Shown here piece by piece: positions 37,263 through 49,473 of a stretch of 64,000 nucleotides of DNA (the first letter of the stretch is position 1; the number at the start of each line of letters is the position of its first letter). The notes under the pieces were generated by a model. That model saw only the letters and a program-made list of their open reading frames with translations. It ran no database searches and was not told the DNA's origin. The DNA comes from Beta vulgaris subsp. vulgaris. Taxonomy: Eukaryota > Streptophyta > Magnoliopsida > Caryophyllales > Amaranthaceae. Both the position numbers and the translations under genes were made by a program. Where the stretch lies: contig NC_079206.1 in NCBI RefSeq assembly GCF_026745355.1, positions 44,399,342 through 44,463,341 of the forward strand. The letters are read 5' to 3'.

Positions 37263-40200
37263 TTAAGATCGTTCAAATCTTTGCTTCTTCTTTATAGTTT
37301 TACCGCCATGCTTTCTCCATCCCCTAGGTGGCCTAATGTGGGATGCATACGATGATTTTGATTCATTCACAAGTCTCTTGAAGTTCACAGACTCAACTCT
37401 TCCATGACGACTACCTTGTTCTGGTCCTTGTAACAGTTTCTTGAGTTTTGGATCATCTACATATCCATTTGAAAGCATTTCGGTGTGCAATTCTTTAGCT
37501 TTCATTAAACAGCCACAATTTGCCAAGCCACTTATTAGAGACTTGTAGTGTTCTGATTCAGGGTGCACTCCAAAATATCCCATTTCCACCCAAACCTTTA
37601 ATACATTTACAGGCTCTCCTAATTTGAAGAATCTATTGAAAATTAGTAGAAACGTACAATTGTCTGGGCCAACTTGATCCTTCTTCATCTGGCTCAGAAT
37701 TTCAAAAGTGCCTTCCAAACTCGCACCTTTCAAGAATGCTTGATATGTCTCAACAGTTGGTTGGGCACCCTCTTGTTTCATAATGGACAACAGATTTCTA
37801 GCCTCCTTGAACTTTTCAGCTTCACATAAAGGACTAATCAAGAAATTGTAAGACCTGGAATCTGGTCGTAAACCCCCCTCTTTTATTTTCTCCAGGATTT
37901 TGAGAGCTTCACTCAAACAGTTTTCATGAGCCATAACATATATCATTGAATTATATACATCAAGACCAGGGATCCAGCCCCTTTTCTTCATCTCATCATA
38001 TAGCCTAAGAGAATCAAAAAGGTTTCCGACCCTTGAGAAACAAGAAATCATGTGTGCATATGACATTGCATCAGGTGTAATACAGCAGCTTGCCATCTCC
38101 CTCCAGACTCTCTTGGCTTCAACAATATCAACTAAAATGTCACACCAACCATGAAGGATGATATTAAAGCCTTCGGTCTCAAGAGGATATAGCTTCTTAT
38201 TATTCTGCATGAAATCTTCAGCCTCTTCAATATTTCCATATCTACATAGAGCACTGATGACAGTGTAAAGTGCATTCTGATCCGGACTTAGTGTCAGTTT
38301 CTCCATAAAATGAAATGTTTTGATGGCCTTCTCGTAATTATTTGCTGCTGCATATCTGAAAAAAGGCAATTAATGATAAAAAAAATATATCAGAACTTGA
38401 GACTAGAACACATGAACAGAAGCAGCGACTTCGATAAAAACTGAAGGGTGTCTTGTGCAGGCATAAGTGATCAACAATCGAATTTTTGGTTCTTAATAAG
38501 TACACCCAAATCAAGCACAAAGGCAAGCACCATGCCTTTTAGCTTTATCTTAAGGAAAATGATAGCAAGCCAGACACATTAATCAGTTTTGATTTCTAAA
38601 CGATAAATGAATATATACTTCCACTGCTTCTCCAAAGCTGAAAAGAACAAGCTTTATTAGGAAGCAACACAAGCTCATTAGAGATTCTTGCATTTTTGTT
38701 CCGGAAATAACCCTCTGTATATAAGGGATCATCGATGTTAGAGGCTCGTATTAAGCATAACTTCCAGTTATATAAAGCTGGAACCATTCAACAACCGGTT
38801 ACAGACTTTTGCTTTCTAGTATTTACTGTGCTCCGGATTTTAAGTTGATAAAAGTGTTGTTACATTATCCCACCCCCCTCCCCCGGGAATGAGAAGGATA
38901 TTAACAAGAATCTGCATTCTACATTGCCTTTAAAACGCACAGCGAGAAAGAAGTCATGAACACTCATTCCCTATGTGATCATTATGCTCAATTATACATT
39001 GGGCCAAAGCTCTAACATGAAAACAGTGCAAAGAGCTCTGACATCTATTAAATCCACTATATTGACTACAGAAGAAAAAGTCCAAGTTCTCCCTCAAAGA
39101 TGGACCTTTTCCAGCTTCACTTCATTCAAGAATGGAATTTGACGATAGCTATCTATTCCTGTCACACAATTGAGCTCACTTCACGAATTTTATGGATATA
39201 CATTTTCTGTCATGATGACGTAATAATGAAACAGCTACCCGTTCTGCAGATTTGTATCAGTTTAATTCATCACCACTTAGTGTTCTCAGACTATGCATGT
39301 ATTCAAGTGGCCCGCCAAAATCATATAAAAGATAAAAATACTCCCTGAATATAGAAATCTGCATTGAGCATGCTTAGGATCATTAAACCTTTTAAGTTCG
39401 GAATTCGTCTAGAAACTAAATCAGAAATTCAGAAATGACAGTAAATGAATCAAATCTTTGGCTCGTCAAATTTCCAGATCATGTGCTATCTTCAACTTAT
39501 TTTAAGAACTTATTACTTACTTTGTGTTACAGTCAGACCACACCACCCCACAGTATGCCAGCAAGATTGTATAGACCAGACCAGAAAGATTTTGACTCAC
39601 TGACCCGCATCAGATTTTATTTTTGAATTAATGATTAGCAAGAATCTTTGATGGCATATTAATTAAAAATTTGATTTTTAAAGAATTCAAATTGAGACGA
39701 ACTAACAACAACCCACATGATAATTTCATTTCCTATATATCAGTGTCAAAAATACGATCAAAGTTAGGTCAAACTAAATGATACAGACCCAACCAAGTCA
39801 GACCAAAACATACAAGACCTCAATAAAGTCGGACCAGGTCACCAGGCTGCCTTATATAAAGTGAAGATAAGACAACCTTAGGATGTGTACCACTGGCAAA
39901 CATAATTAAATACACATAAACACAACATATGGTATTGTAAACTGGAAAGTGGAAACGTAAAATCATGTTAAATGAGCCACAACTTCCATGAGTTCTACAA
40001 CAACCTAGGTGGTAGCTAATTACTATATCCTAAGAGTAGTGAGCATAGCCTTGAGTTAGATATTCAACATGTTGTGTAACCTTCATCTTGAAGAATATCC
40101 GAAAACTCCCTTATCAAACAGCAACACAATGTTGTGTGCAACTAGTCACAACTACATTACTTATCAAGCACTTACCGTCAATTACAAGGATCAATTCATT

Positions 40201-41532
40201 TTTGAAGCTTTTTCCACCTTTCCTCAAAATAGATTCTTTCACAATTTTATCTTATACACTTATAATTTCTTATTTAAAGAGATCATGGCAAACGCGTGTG
40301 TCAACACACTATGCGACAACTGCAACCCACTAATCTCTGTACTACTCCGCAAAACCAATAAAATGAAGCACCACAATGGAGTTTGGAAAGCAGTTGCCAA
40401 CCATCCATCTCACTTCCCACCAAACTATAAAACTATTTGACCCCTGAGGTGCAGTCTTCCAAGCCCAAACCTCAGCAACCTTTGCATAGAAACTAGAGAC
40501 AGAATATATTATTCAAGAACACTTTGCAACATCATTAATGGTCCTTATGAATTCCTCGAGACTCACTAGTCTCATAATCTTTTTTCCAGCTTATCACAAG
40601 CACTTACAGGTTCGAACCAATCAATAATCTAATTAGTCTTTGCAATGAATTCAGTTTTTGTGACAGGCCACTTGATGTCATTCTATTGATGACAAGATTC
40701 GTATACATTTACAGTTCAGAGACAATAGCAACATAAGCTACATTTCGATCACATTACGTAGCGTTAGCAATTGTTTATGTTCATTGATGCTTAAGTTCTC
40801 TTATCCGGCAAGTTCCCTGTTTAAAAATGAAGCACATTATGAAGCAAAGACAACCCTATGTTTCTCAAATGCTAGCTATTAGCAAAAATGCATGAAACTT
40901 ATAAACAAAGCTCACCTCTCTATGACAGCAAGCATTGCTTGTCGAATGCCCACAGAGCGGTACCGATCACGAATCAAAGACCAGGCAATATCAAACTTCT
41001 GATGAGTACCCAACACCCAAACAATCAAACCCAGAATTTTCTCACTAATACACCCCCCTTTTTCATTCAATTCAAATGCTAATAAAGCCAATTTCCAGTC
41101 ATTTCTTAATTCCCAAATAGCCAAATAAACCTGATTGGCATCAAAATTCAGACCAGAACCAGCAATGAAATCTATAGCCTCCTTCTTGGAGGTGTAATCC
41201 TTGGTTCTCCGCACTAATTCAACTAATTCAAAAACACCCAGTTCATCATTCTGATTGATTTTGCTTTCGACATCATTGAAATCAATAGGGTTGTAAAGAC
41301 ATCGTACTGAAGAAGGTTGAAAAGTAGAGAAATACAGTGTAGGTTTATCATGTAAGAAGCAATGAAAAGGTGTTGAAAGTGTTCGACGAAATGTCTGAGA
41401 GAAGAAGCATTCCAAGTAACAATTAGAAGAAGAGAAGATTTCTGGGCGAGAAGCAAATGATGATAACGAAGAACGAAACTGTAATTGATGGAGAATCAGC
41501 CTTCTTATACTCAACCCAGGAAATGCCATCAT
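37263..41532 (-). CDS. P-class pentatricopeptide repeat protein, probably mitochondrial
   Basis: PPR proteins bind organellar RNA to guide processing, stability or translation. Two exons, 40,916-41,532 (start ATG at 41,532, a second ATG directly after) and 37,263-38,355, join across a 2,560-bp GT-AG intron through a split Arg codon, giving 569 residues. The N-terminus is rich in Ser, Arg and Phe with few acidic residues (MMAFPGLSIRRLILHQ), as in mitochondrial presequences. Helical repeats fill about residues 205-520: GFNIILHGWCD, SYAHMISCFSRVGN, VYNSMIYVMAHEN, SYNFLISPLCEAE and HYKSLISGLANCG each begin a ~35-residue unit with a C-terminal Pro/Gly-Asp turn. The tail is basic (WRKHGGKTIKKKQRF). 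There is no E/DYW editing domain. From memory it resembles Arabidopsis At1g80880; orthology is inferred. Confidence 0.93.
38356..40915 (-). other. Intron of the PPR gene
   Basis: Donor GTGAGC reads on the minus strand from 40,915; the acceptor ends TTTTTTCAG at 38,356. The intron is AT-rich. A 123-codon plus-strand frame at 40,069-40,440 has no recognisable domain and is not called. Near 39,740-39,850 is a C/A-rich stretch ('accaagtcagacc') reminiscent of 45,300-45,480. Confidence 0.85.
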
Positions 41533-42400
41533 TTAGCGATGAATTCCTTTAAACAGAATATATTTCCTTGAAAATGCCGAGGAGAGGCACACAACAAAGA
41601 AAGGAGTGGAAGTGTGAAACTCAATATTTCTATGTTAACATTAGTACTAAACAGTAAACACACTACATATCCTATACTCTCCTCTAAATTCCATCCTTTC
41701 CCAACTTTCTTTACAATATTCGAGTTATGACAGGTAGCAATACATTACATCTCAAGTCAATAATCCATAGATTGTGCTTCCATGAGCAAAATGATCACTG
41801 TATAGAAAATTTTACAAATAATTTAGTATTGAGGTGTAATATTATAATAATTCACTTATGCAAATGAATATTTTACTGTTGGAGTGAAACATTACAAGTG
41901 TTCACTTACGAAAGAAAAGATTCTACGATTTTCACTCAAGTCGGAAAGATCAATAATTACAGGACTATTACTTTTCATATCTTGAAAAAACGATATAGAT
42001 TTCAATTTTTTAGCAGAGCTAGCTACCCACTTTTTGTAAATGGACAAAGAATGGTCTTTTTACTTCTCCAATCTCCGGACATAATATAATTCGATGAAGT
42101 CTTTTTCTCTTTTAACACACGTGGTTCATTTTTTATCACTCTCTACTTCTCAGCTCTCCTAAAATTCTTGTGCAATGCTTTAATGTCGCGAGTTAAAAAC
42201 ACAGAGGAAATATAACTTCAATTTTTTTTTTGTAAGAAGAAGTGGTCCGGACCCCCACTCGGGTTAACTTTAAATATTTTTAATAATTAATGAGAATAGT
42301 GATACTTACAAAATTTTGAAATAAATAATACTATATTTTATAGATTGTTGTTGTGTTAGAAAGCGATTAGTTTTTTTTATAAGGAGAGAAAACGAGGTTA
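41533..42400. other. Upstream region of PPR gene
   Basis: It should contain the PPR promoter and 5' UTR at its left side; no TATA box could be assigned with confidence. The right part is AT-rich with no gene visible. Confidence 0.5.
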
Positions 42401-43008
42401 CATACTAGGAAAGTACCAATTTAAAATATTCTTGCGAATGATGGAAATGAATTTAAAATCAGGACAAACTATTGTTGGAGAGAGCGACACGAGTGACTCT
42501 TATGCGCCAGGAAATCCGATGCTTGATTGGTCTTCTGATAGCAGTGAGAGGAGCTTTCCCTGCATCACAAATGAAATTATCAATTTCCCAAAAAACTTTC
42601 CACGCCATGCGGAGGAAGTTAATGACTACAATATTGTCACCCTCAATACAGATATTCTTTATGCCCAAAGAGACATCATCTCTGATACCTTTACACATAG
42701 TCTCAGCGGAAAGAATAGATTCTAATGATGAACACAAAGGATGCACTATCATACTTAAGTTTGGACCCATCAAAATTAAGATTATATTGATCTAGGGGAG
42801 GCTTACTCCACCAAACTTCATTAGGAATTTCCGCAGATCCAACATTATGGCAAGAAGCTGGACAGTTATAGCAAAAGTTCATTTTGTTTTAATTTCCCTT
42901 GGTAATCCTCCATTCCTTAAAAAAAAAATTTTAATGAGAGCTTACTACTTTAAAGATAGATGCACCTTCATCTTGAAATATAACTATGTTCCTAACAAAT
43001 AAACTAAG

Positions 43009-43956
43009 GTTTTTTAACCAAGTATCCCTGAATTTTCATAAAATTCACCAGATACGTTGCAGTTTTCAAAATTCACCAAGTACCCCCGAGTTCCATGGTG
43101 ATACATCAAAATGCCCTTAATGACTAACGACGGTTAACTCCGTTAGTCATTGACCCTAATTTTTTTAAAATCCTACTAACCCCTCTCTTTGTCTCCCTAA
43201 CTCCTAACGTATTGGTACTCATTTTGAAGGACTTTTCGAAATTCGTGCCCTCTTAGGGTCGACAGTGGCGTCCGTTTTTTAAAAAAAATGTCGTTTTGGC
43301 AGTGAAAATCGGTCATTTAAGATAGCTTCAAGAAGCGTACCCATATAACATCGCATTGGAACTCGTTTTGATGTGCTTCTCGAAATTCGTGCTCTTTAGG
43401 GGTCTTCAGTGGCATCTATTTTTTCAAAAAAAGTCATTTTGACGGTGGAATCTGCCATTTAAGATCGCCTCCTGAAGCTTGCCCAAAATATCGTTGTATC
43501 CGTACTCGTTTTGCTGGGATTTTCGAAATTCATTCTCCTTAAGGATCGTCATTAGCGTCTGTTTTTTCAAAAAAGTCGTTTCAGCGTGAAATCGGTCGTT
43601 TAAGATCGCCTCAGGAAGCATGTCTACAATATTATCGTATTGGTATTCATTTTGAGAGGCTTTTCGAAATTCGTGTCCTCTAAGGGTTGTCGGTGGCGTC
43701 CGTTTTTTCAAAAAAGTCGTTTTGACAATGAGAGTTCGGGGATGGGGATGGGGTTAGGGGTTAGGGGGAGAAAAAGGGGTTACTTAGGGTTTAATAAAAA
43801 AATTAGGCATAATGACTAATGAAGTTAATTGCCGTTAGTAATTAAGGGAATTTTGATATATTAACATGAAATTCGGGGGGTACCTGGTGAATTTTGAAAA
43901 GTGCGAGGGTACCTGGTGAATTTTCTGAGAACTCTGGGGTATTTGGTGAAAAAACG
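43009..43956. mobile_element. Long-TIR element with 11-bp TSD, tandem-repeat interior
   Basis: Same family as 36,137-36,852: ends GTTTTTTAACCAAGTA and the complement of TTTGGTGAAAAAACG, shared inner blocks 'aatgcccttaatgactaacg' and 'aaaagtgcgagggtacc', and the palindrome AATGACTAACG...CGTTAGTCATT near 43,120-43,160. The 11-bp duplication aataaactaag is exact at 42,998-43,008 and 43,957-43,967. The middle is filled by ~142-bp tandem units (43,200-43,735). Non-coding; probably a Mutator-like MITE. Confidence 0.87.
43200..43735. repeat. ~142-bp tandem repeat, four units
   Basis: The marker 'cgaaattcgtg' (or a variant) occurs near 43,237, 43,381, 43,524 and 43,664, about 142 bp apart. Each unit continues with a 'ttttttcaaaaaagtcgtttt' type block and 'tttaagatcgcctc'. 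Related units occur in a different context at 20,210-20,640. Confidence 0.85.
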
Positions 43957-44884
43957 AATAAACTAAGTATGCCACCAAATATTTGAGAGTTCAAATACAT
44001 CATCCTTGTTATTAATAGAGTGAAGAGAGGACAAAGTATCACTTAAATTCGGCAAATAATACACCTCAGGATTTAGAGGTCGTTGATCGAATTGGATCAA
44101 GACAAAAGCAACATCGATCATGGGTGAAGGGATAATAAAAGAGACTATGAAAGGCGTCCTCTAAGTGGATCAAGACAAATTTTACAAAGGAAAAACTTAA
44201 TTTTAGAAGGGACATGAAGATCCCAAATCCATAATAAATTTACCTTGGAAGCTAGCTGAATTCCTTACCCTTGGATTAAATTTAATTTGTGCCTAATTTA
44301 GACCGAGTACTTACCATTCGGTTTAAACCCCAAATAAGCTTGTCATCGCGAGATCAGTCGGGATGAATTCACTTGAAATAGTTAGAAGGGACAAGATCCT
44401 TGAGTTTGTCTAGGTCCTAATGATTGTCAATTGTAATACAATCACTAACAAGCAAGTTATCATTACCGTAAGGTCTAAAGACATTACTAGAGAATGGGAA
44501 TTGCCACACCCAATTATCATGCAAAAAAGAGAAATTATGATCATTTTTATATATCATCTAAGACCTTTCTTGAATAAAGGGCGAGGTGTAACAACTTTCT
44601 CCACTGATAGGAAGTGTTGGAGCTAGGAATATAGGACCACAGGGAGTTTTCCTTAAAGTATTTATTTTTAATTAGATTGACCCAAAGATTGGTCGAATTT
44701 GAGATGATTTTACAAAGAAGTTTCATCTAAAGAGCCGTATTTGCAACATTGACTTTTCTAAACCCGATCCCTCCATAACACTTACGGCCCGTTTGGTTGA
44801 TGATTATAAATGGTTGTAATGATAATACATTTTAGTGTAAATTTTTAAAATGGTTTCCATGTCAATTACCAGTAACACCCCCAA

Positions 44885-45290
44885 AAATTCATATAAGTCT
44901 AATAGTTGTACGGGCAATAAAAGAAAAATATGCTCTAGAATCGAACAATACTTTAACAAGAATTGAGTTGATAGAAAAAGTACCCGTGACAACATCTCTA
45001 CGAGCTTCCTCTTTGCTAGTCGTCATCATATACAACTTCCCTTTGCCCTTATTATCATTGTTGTTGGTCACATGGTTATTATTTGGTGCCTGATTATTTG
45101 TATTGGTTGGTGGTTTAGAGTAATTGGAGTTTCCTGAGACATTGGATGCATTTCCATCATTCTCATTCCCATTCATAGGCTTGTCTCCATAGCTCTCTTT
45201 CTTTTGACCATTGGGATTAACCTTGTTCTTCGAATAGCACTCGTACGCCTTATGTCCCATTTTCCAACATTCACGACACTGAATTAACTT
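44885..45290 (-). mobile_element. Ty3/gypsy gag-protease fragment
   Basis: The minus strand reads a zinc knuckle CRECWKMGHKAYEC (CX2CX4HX4C), an Asn-rich linker, then an aspartic-protease-like stretch DVVTGTFSINSILVKVLFD. The catalytic Asp-Ser-Gly is Asp-Ser-Arg here. Only about 400 bp survive; no LTR, RT or integrase is attached. 'ggcccgtttggt' near 44,787 may be the start of a separate, truncated MITE. Confidence 0.8.
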
Positions 45291-45639
45291 GATTGGTTAT
45301 AACCCCAATTAACCAGACCAGACCTCCACACGATACCAAAACCTGAATGGACAAGACCCTAGTTCTGGATCCTATTTAATCCGAAGTAATGAGACTCGAT
45401 TCAACCCGAACTAACCCAAACCCGACATGAGATTGACCCGAGGCATCAAACTCATACTCGATCCAACCCAAAATTTCATGGACACGAGATGTACCAGAAT
45501 CCGAATAGACTAAAAGCGTACTTAAGCTGAATTTAATGTTGACTTGTATATGATCCATACCATACAACTGTTTGCCACAACCTCTAAGAGCATGTACCTG
45601 TACTACTGTTTTTCACAGCCTCTAAGAGCATGTACAATG
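45291..45639. other. Spacer between retrotransposon relics
   Basis: C/A-rich sequence with repeats of 'aacccgaactaaccc' type words. A short direct repeat, 'cacagcctctaagagcatgtac', occurs near 45,574 and 45,615 with one or two mismatches. No gene is seen. Confidence 0.5.
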
Positions 45640-46690
45640 GGGTTAGTCCGCTTCCGTAGATGAACGAGCCACAAAACTTTGCTTTTTAGAGCTCCAAGAA
45701 ATAGGATTGCGACCAAGATAAACCATATAGGCACCGATGCTTATGAAGTCGTCCTTATCACCAGCCCAATATGAGTCTGAGAAGGTGTGAAGTGTATAAG
45801 GAGACTTATGATAAATATTGGGACCATAGAAGAAAGTGTCATTTAAGTACCGCAAGAGACATTTGAGAGCCTGCCAATGAGACATAGTGGGATGATGCAT
45901 GTATTGTGAGAGTTTATTGACTGCAAATGCAACATCTAGGCGAGTAGGACCTAAATATTGTAGACTACCAACCAAGGTACGATGCTCGATGGGGTTGTTA
46001 TAGGAGAGCCAGAGTGAAGAGTGAGAGGAGAGTTAGGATTCATGTGGGTAGAGACCGGCTTGGCTTCATGCGTGGAAGCTCGGGTAAGGAGGTCATGTGT
46101 ATATTTTCTTTGGCTAAGGAAGATACCAATGGAGGTGGGTTGAACTTCGACACCAAGAAAATATAAGAGGGGCCCAAATCCCTTAGGGAGAACCGGGCAC
46201 CAAGTTGAGTAATAAAATTGGAAACCATAGTGGAGCAAGCACCTGTCGCAATGATATCATCCACGTATACAAGTACATATATAAGTTTTATCACCCTTGT
46301 AAAGAAATAAGGAAGTATTAGAGATGGAGTTTGTAAAACCGACGCTAGTGAGGTAAGCTTTTAACTCGGTATACCATGCGTGAGGTGCTTGTTGAAGCCC
46401 ATAGATGGCTTTACGGAGGTGGCACACATGAGTTGGGTTTTGAGGGTCAAAAAACCCCGAGAGTTGGGCCATAAACACATCATCTTGAAGCGTGTACCTT
46501 GCAGGAAGGCGTTATTTATATCAACTTGACGTAGAGGCCATTGATTAGTAGTGGCTAGGTTGAGAATTAGTCGAACCGTGGGTGGTTTAATAATTGGAGA
46601 AAAGGTCTCGGTATACTCGAGATCCGGGTGTTAGTGAAACCCTTTGGCACCAAGCCTAACTTTGTATTTTTGGAGGGAGCCATCAAAGTT
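45640..46690 (-). mobile_element. Ty1/copia reverse transcriptase-RNase H fragment
   Basis: Minus-strand blocks in order: RQVDINNAFLQG (near 46,520), CHLRKAIYGLQQAPHAWY (near 46,420), VYVDDIIATG (near 46,260), SLQYLGPTRLDVAFAVNKLS (near 45,960), YWAGDKDD and SWSSKKQSFVARSSTEAD (45,650-45,770). These are the classic copia RT and RNase H signatures, including the catalytic YVDD. Several frameshifts split it, and gag, integrase and LTRs are missing. Confidence 0.92.
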
Positions 46691-46699
46691 ACTTAGAAA

Positions 46700-47803
46700 C
46701 ATATTGACTTTTGCTAATAATTACTTTGACCTATCATATCTTTGTTAACTGAAATACTTAAAATAATCATATCTTACAAATATATATTGGGACAAATTAA
46801 CAATATCCCACATGTTTTTTATTTTGTATAAAGTTAATAAAGATGATCAAAATTGATAATCTGCTAATTTCTAAACCAAGGAAAGAAAATTATGCTTATC
46901 TAATAAGGATTTACTTAGGTGTCATGACTACGTTGAAATGTTGAGGTGTCAAGCCTTTGTATAAACTTCAAACTTAAATATTGATGATGTGTCATGCCTT
47001 TGGTAATTATATAAAATACACCTATGTTTGGCGTATTAATGGAATCATAGAAGGTCCACGTTTGGTAAATTAGAACAACAGCTTTGGTAAGAGTTGAAGA
47101 TAAAAAAGGAAGTCCAATCAAGCATAATCTGAATCAAGGCAAAAAGTTAGGAGTCAAATGCACAATGTAACAAAAAAAATTCCTAAAGTAAAAAATCAAG
47201 TCCCCATAAATATGCCAATTTGATATAGTTACCCGATAATATAAAGTAATCAAACCAATATAAATCACTACGTATATCAGTTTTCACTCTCCATAATATG
47301 TACACAATCAAAATTATTGTTCTCATGCTCTTATTCCAAAATTGTTAAAACAATCAGCCAAATTATTATTGAAGCAGCGTTCAACCTTATTATTATTCAA
47401 AAAGATATATAAGTGTGAAAACGATAAATACAGGGTAATGGATGATGATAGAGAAAAGCATGCTATGAAGAAGAGGAGGTCTACAATGATCGATAAGGAA
47501 AAACGACTAGATGGCTACAAAAAAGGTACACTTGAAAACAGCCAAATCACGAATATGTTTAAAGAAAAATTCGGACTTTATTTCTTTTTATATAGCACTA
47601 GTAGAAAAAAGTACGATTTGAATGTATTAAAAAGTTGAATGTATTTCAAATTGCATATTAATTATTCAAGCATTTAACCTAATTCCTAAATCAATGTTTT
47701 ATATGTAACATGCTTTATTTCATTTCCCAATCAAATTGCATGTTGTACAATTGAACACAAAAAATAAAACCTAGAAAAAGAAAATTGCCAAGTAAACGCG
47801 ACA
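46700..47803. other. Intergenic, no gene seen
   Basis: Strongly AT-rich. A 98-codon Lys-rich plus-strand frame at 47,342-47,638 has no recognisable domain and its composition matches the region, so it is not called. Confidence 0.5.
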
Positions 47804-47805
47804 TA

Positions 47806-48047
47806 CTACCTCTGTTTTTATTTACTTGCAATATTTTCCATTTTGCACAAACTTTAAGAAATGAGAAAATAAAGTATAATTGACCCACTTGCCCCTGCTA
47901 CTAAAACTGATCAGGTTGAAAAGAGTAGGTGAAGTAAGGGTAATATAGTCAAATTATCTCAAAAGCTTTTCTAAAAAGGGAAATGTTGCAACTAATAAAA
48001 AACACCTAAAAGTAGAAATTGTTGCAACTAAATAAAAACAGAGGTAG
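47806..48047. mobile_element. Stowaway MITE, 242 bp
   Basis: Terminal inverted repeats of about 26 bp with one mismatch: CTACCTCTGTTTTTATTTAC at the left and the complement of TAAATAAAAACAGAGGTAG at the right. TA dinucleotides flank both ends (47,804-47,805 and 48,048-48,049). Size, TA target and CTACCTCTG-type termini match Stowaway elements mobilised by Tc1/mariner transposases. Non-coding. Confidence 0.92.
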
Positions 48048-48798
48048 TACTAATTACCTTATTAATTTGGGGAATTCCATTTGATTTGGCCAAATTCATT
48101 TGAGAGACAAACTGGTAGTATTACATTTGAGTGTGGAACAATATCCAATAAGGCACTAATGAGTAATGGGAAATTTCATGAGATTTTGGCAATTCCTTTC
48201 GTATCGGCAAGAAGAAATAAATAATTGACATAGCAATTTTTGGCAATATTTTTGGTTTGTAATAATCTGATTTGGGCACCTTCATCTGAGAAAGGTATAA
48301 GAAGAAGACTTTAGAAAGTAATAGAGAAGGAAAAGCTAGAAAGATAGAGAAATGAAAAACAAAACTTGGAATCAGATAAGAAAAGTAATTAGATGTTACA
48401 AATAAGATTCATTTGGTACAATAATGAGTAGAGTTATCAATAGAAAAAAGAGAAAATAAAGGAGAAAAATTTGATGATATTTTGTACAACATGCAAATCG
48501 TTTTTACTTAATGGGTGGGAGTCAACAAGCTTGGTCTTATTGCCAAATGCCAACGAAAAACTAATTTCAAAATTAGCATATAATGTTTACTACATTAATT
48601 AAGTAATACTTTTGCTTAAAATATTTTAAAAAATATATAAAAGAAGCATTAAAATAATATTCTTTTGCTTAATAGGGTAGGTGGAAAGGTTTTGGGTTGA
48701 TTATTAAAATGAATGATGGGCATATAAGAGCATCAACATTCATTAACCTCCCCATAATTTCTCTCTCTTCATCTCATTCGTCCCAGCTAGTAGATTAT

Positions 48799-48829
48799 AC
48801 ACCAAGGTGTAGGATGAGCATCCTACACC
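48799..48829. repeat. Compact inverted-repeat hairpin
   Basis: GGTGTAGGATG (48,806-48,816) and its perfect complement CATCCTACACC (48,819-48,829) are separated by two bases. The TACACC just upstream can also pair with the GGTGTA, so two alternative hairpins share an arm. It may mark the edge of the large element or be a terminator-like Helitron hairpin; no CTRR end follows at the expected distance. Confidence 0.8.
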
Positions 48830-49065
48830 ATATCCAAAACGCAAAAAAAGCTGAATGAAACGCACGCTTTTCGTAAATGGTTGAAGACTAATGTACAAGC
48901 CCTTGTTTGCAATGTACATGGAAAGATTTAAAAAAGTAACTGATTTGACCGTTACTGTTCACACATTAATAACTGAAGTGATGTCAACTGCTAATCACGT
49001 CGCCCAATATACTGTTCATGAAATTTCTTTTTTTCACACTCAACCTCCATATTTTTCATTCATCA

Positions 49066-49132
49066 CTTTCTCTCTCTACCATTTTCTCTCTCTAGCAATT
49101 TCTCTCTCCGACATTTTCTCTCTCCATTTTTT
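49066..49132 (+). promoter_or_regulatory. CT-rich leader repeat upstream of protease gene
   Basis: Four ~16-bp copies of 'ttttctctctct' followed by a short variable tail run in a row about 100 bp before the first predicted exon. Pyrimidine patches of this kind are common in plant core promoters and 5' UTRs. The assignment rests on composition and position only. Confidence 0.45.
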
Positions 49133-49473
49133 CAAAAAGAAGAAAACTTCTTGCAATTCACACTATCAATCTTCAATTACCACCAGAAAAATTCAATTGC
49201 ACCACCACACAAGATTGGGCAGTAGTGTTTATGGACAGTGGCGAGAAGAAAAAGCCAAGACAACAAAAACAACCGCAATCAAGGCAACCTAGGCAACGAA
49301 AACTTCCTTGCCCAACACCTCTGAGAATCATTCCTCCATCTCCACAACTAACTATGGGTGAAGATATTATGTAAGTTTGTTTATTGTAATTTGGCTTAAT
49401 TTTGGAAATTCGTCACTTAATCTTGGAAATTTGGTATTACTATTTTTGGCGGTTGCAAGATGCACAATTGAAA

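Larger units (their letters stand above)
42400..44785 (-). mobile_element. Antisense LINE relic (RT C-terminus and RNase H)
   Basis: On the minus strand, from 44,785 downward, broken frames read like plant LINE ORF2: GGIGFRKVNVANTAL near 44,760, then LLCKIISNSTNLWVNLIKNKY, then further down an RNase H piece with LDQYNLNFDGSKL near 42,790 and NICIEGDNIVVINFLRMAWK near 42,640. Stops and frame changes are frequent. The element at 43,009-43,956 sits inside it and splits the homology, so it inserted after the LINE. A different LINE lineage from copies 1 and 2, judging by the RNase H sequence. Confidence 0.75.
48050..49230. other. Left flank and leader of the Ulp1/FAR1 element
   Basis: AT-rich intergenic DNA to about 48,700, then probably the left part of the large element. 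It holds the inverted repeat at 48,799-48,829 and the CT-rich leader near 49,066. TGTACA-type words start around 48,890. I could not fix the left terminus of the element. Confidence 0.45.

Noticed and set aside
40069..40440. 123-codon plus-strand open frame
   Set aside because: Lies inside the PPR intron on the opposite strand and shows no domain.
44787..44880. 'ggcccgtttggt' start typical of some hAT-like MITEs
   Set aside because: No second terminus or duplication could be located nearby.
47342..47638. 98-codon Lys-rich open frame
   Set aside because: AT-rich composition explains it; no domain or conservation can be seen.
48799..48829. Helitron 3' end
   Set aside because: A hairpin is present but no CTRR end follows 10-12 bp later, and no Rep/helicase sequence is nearby.
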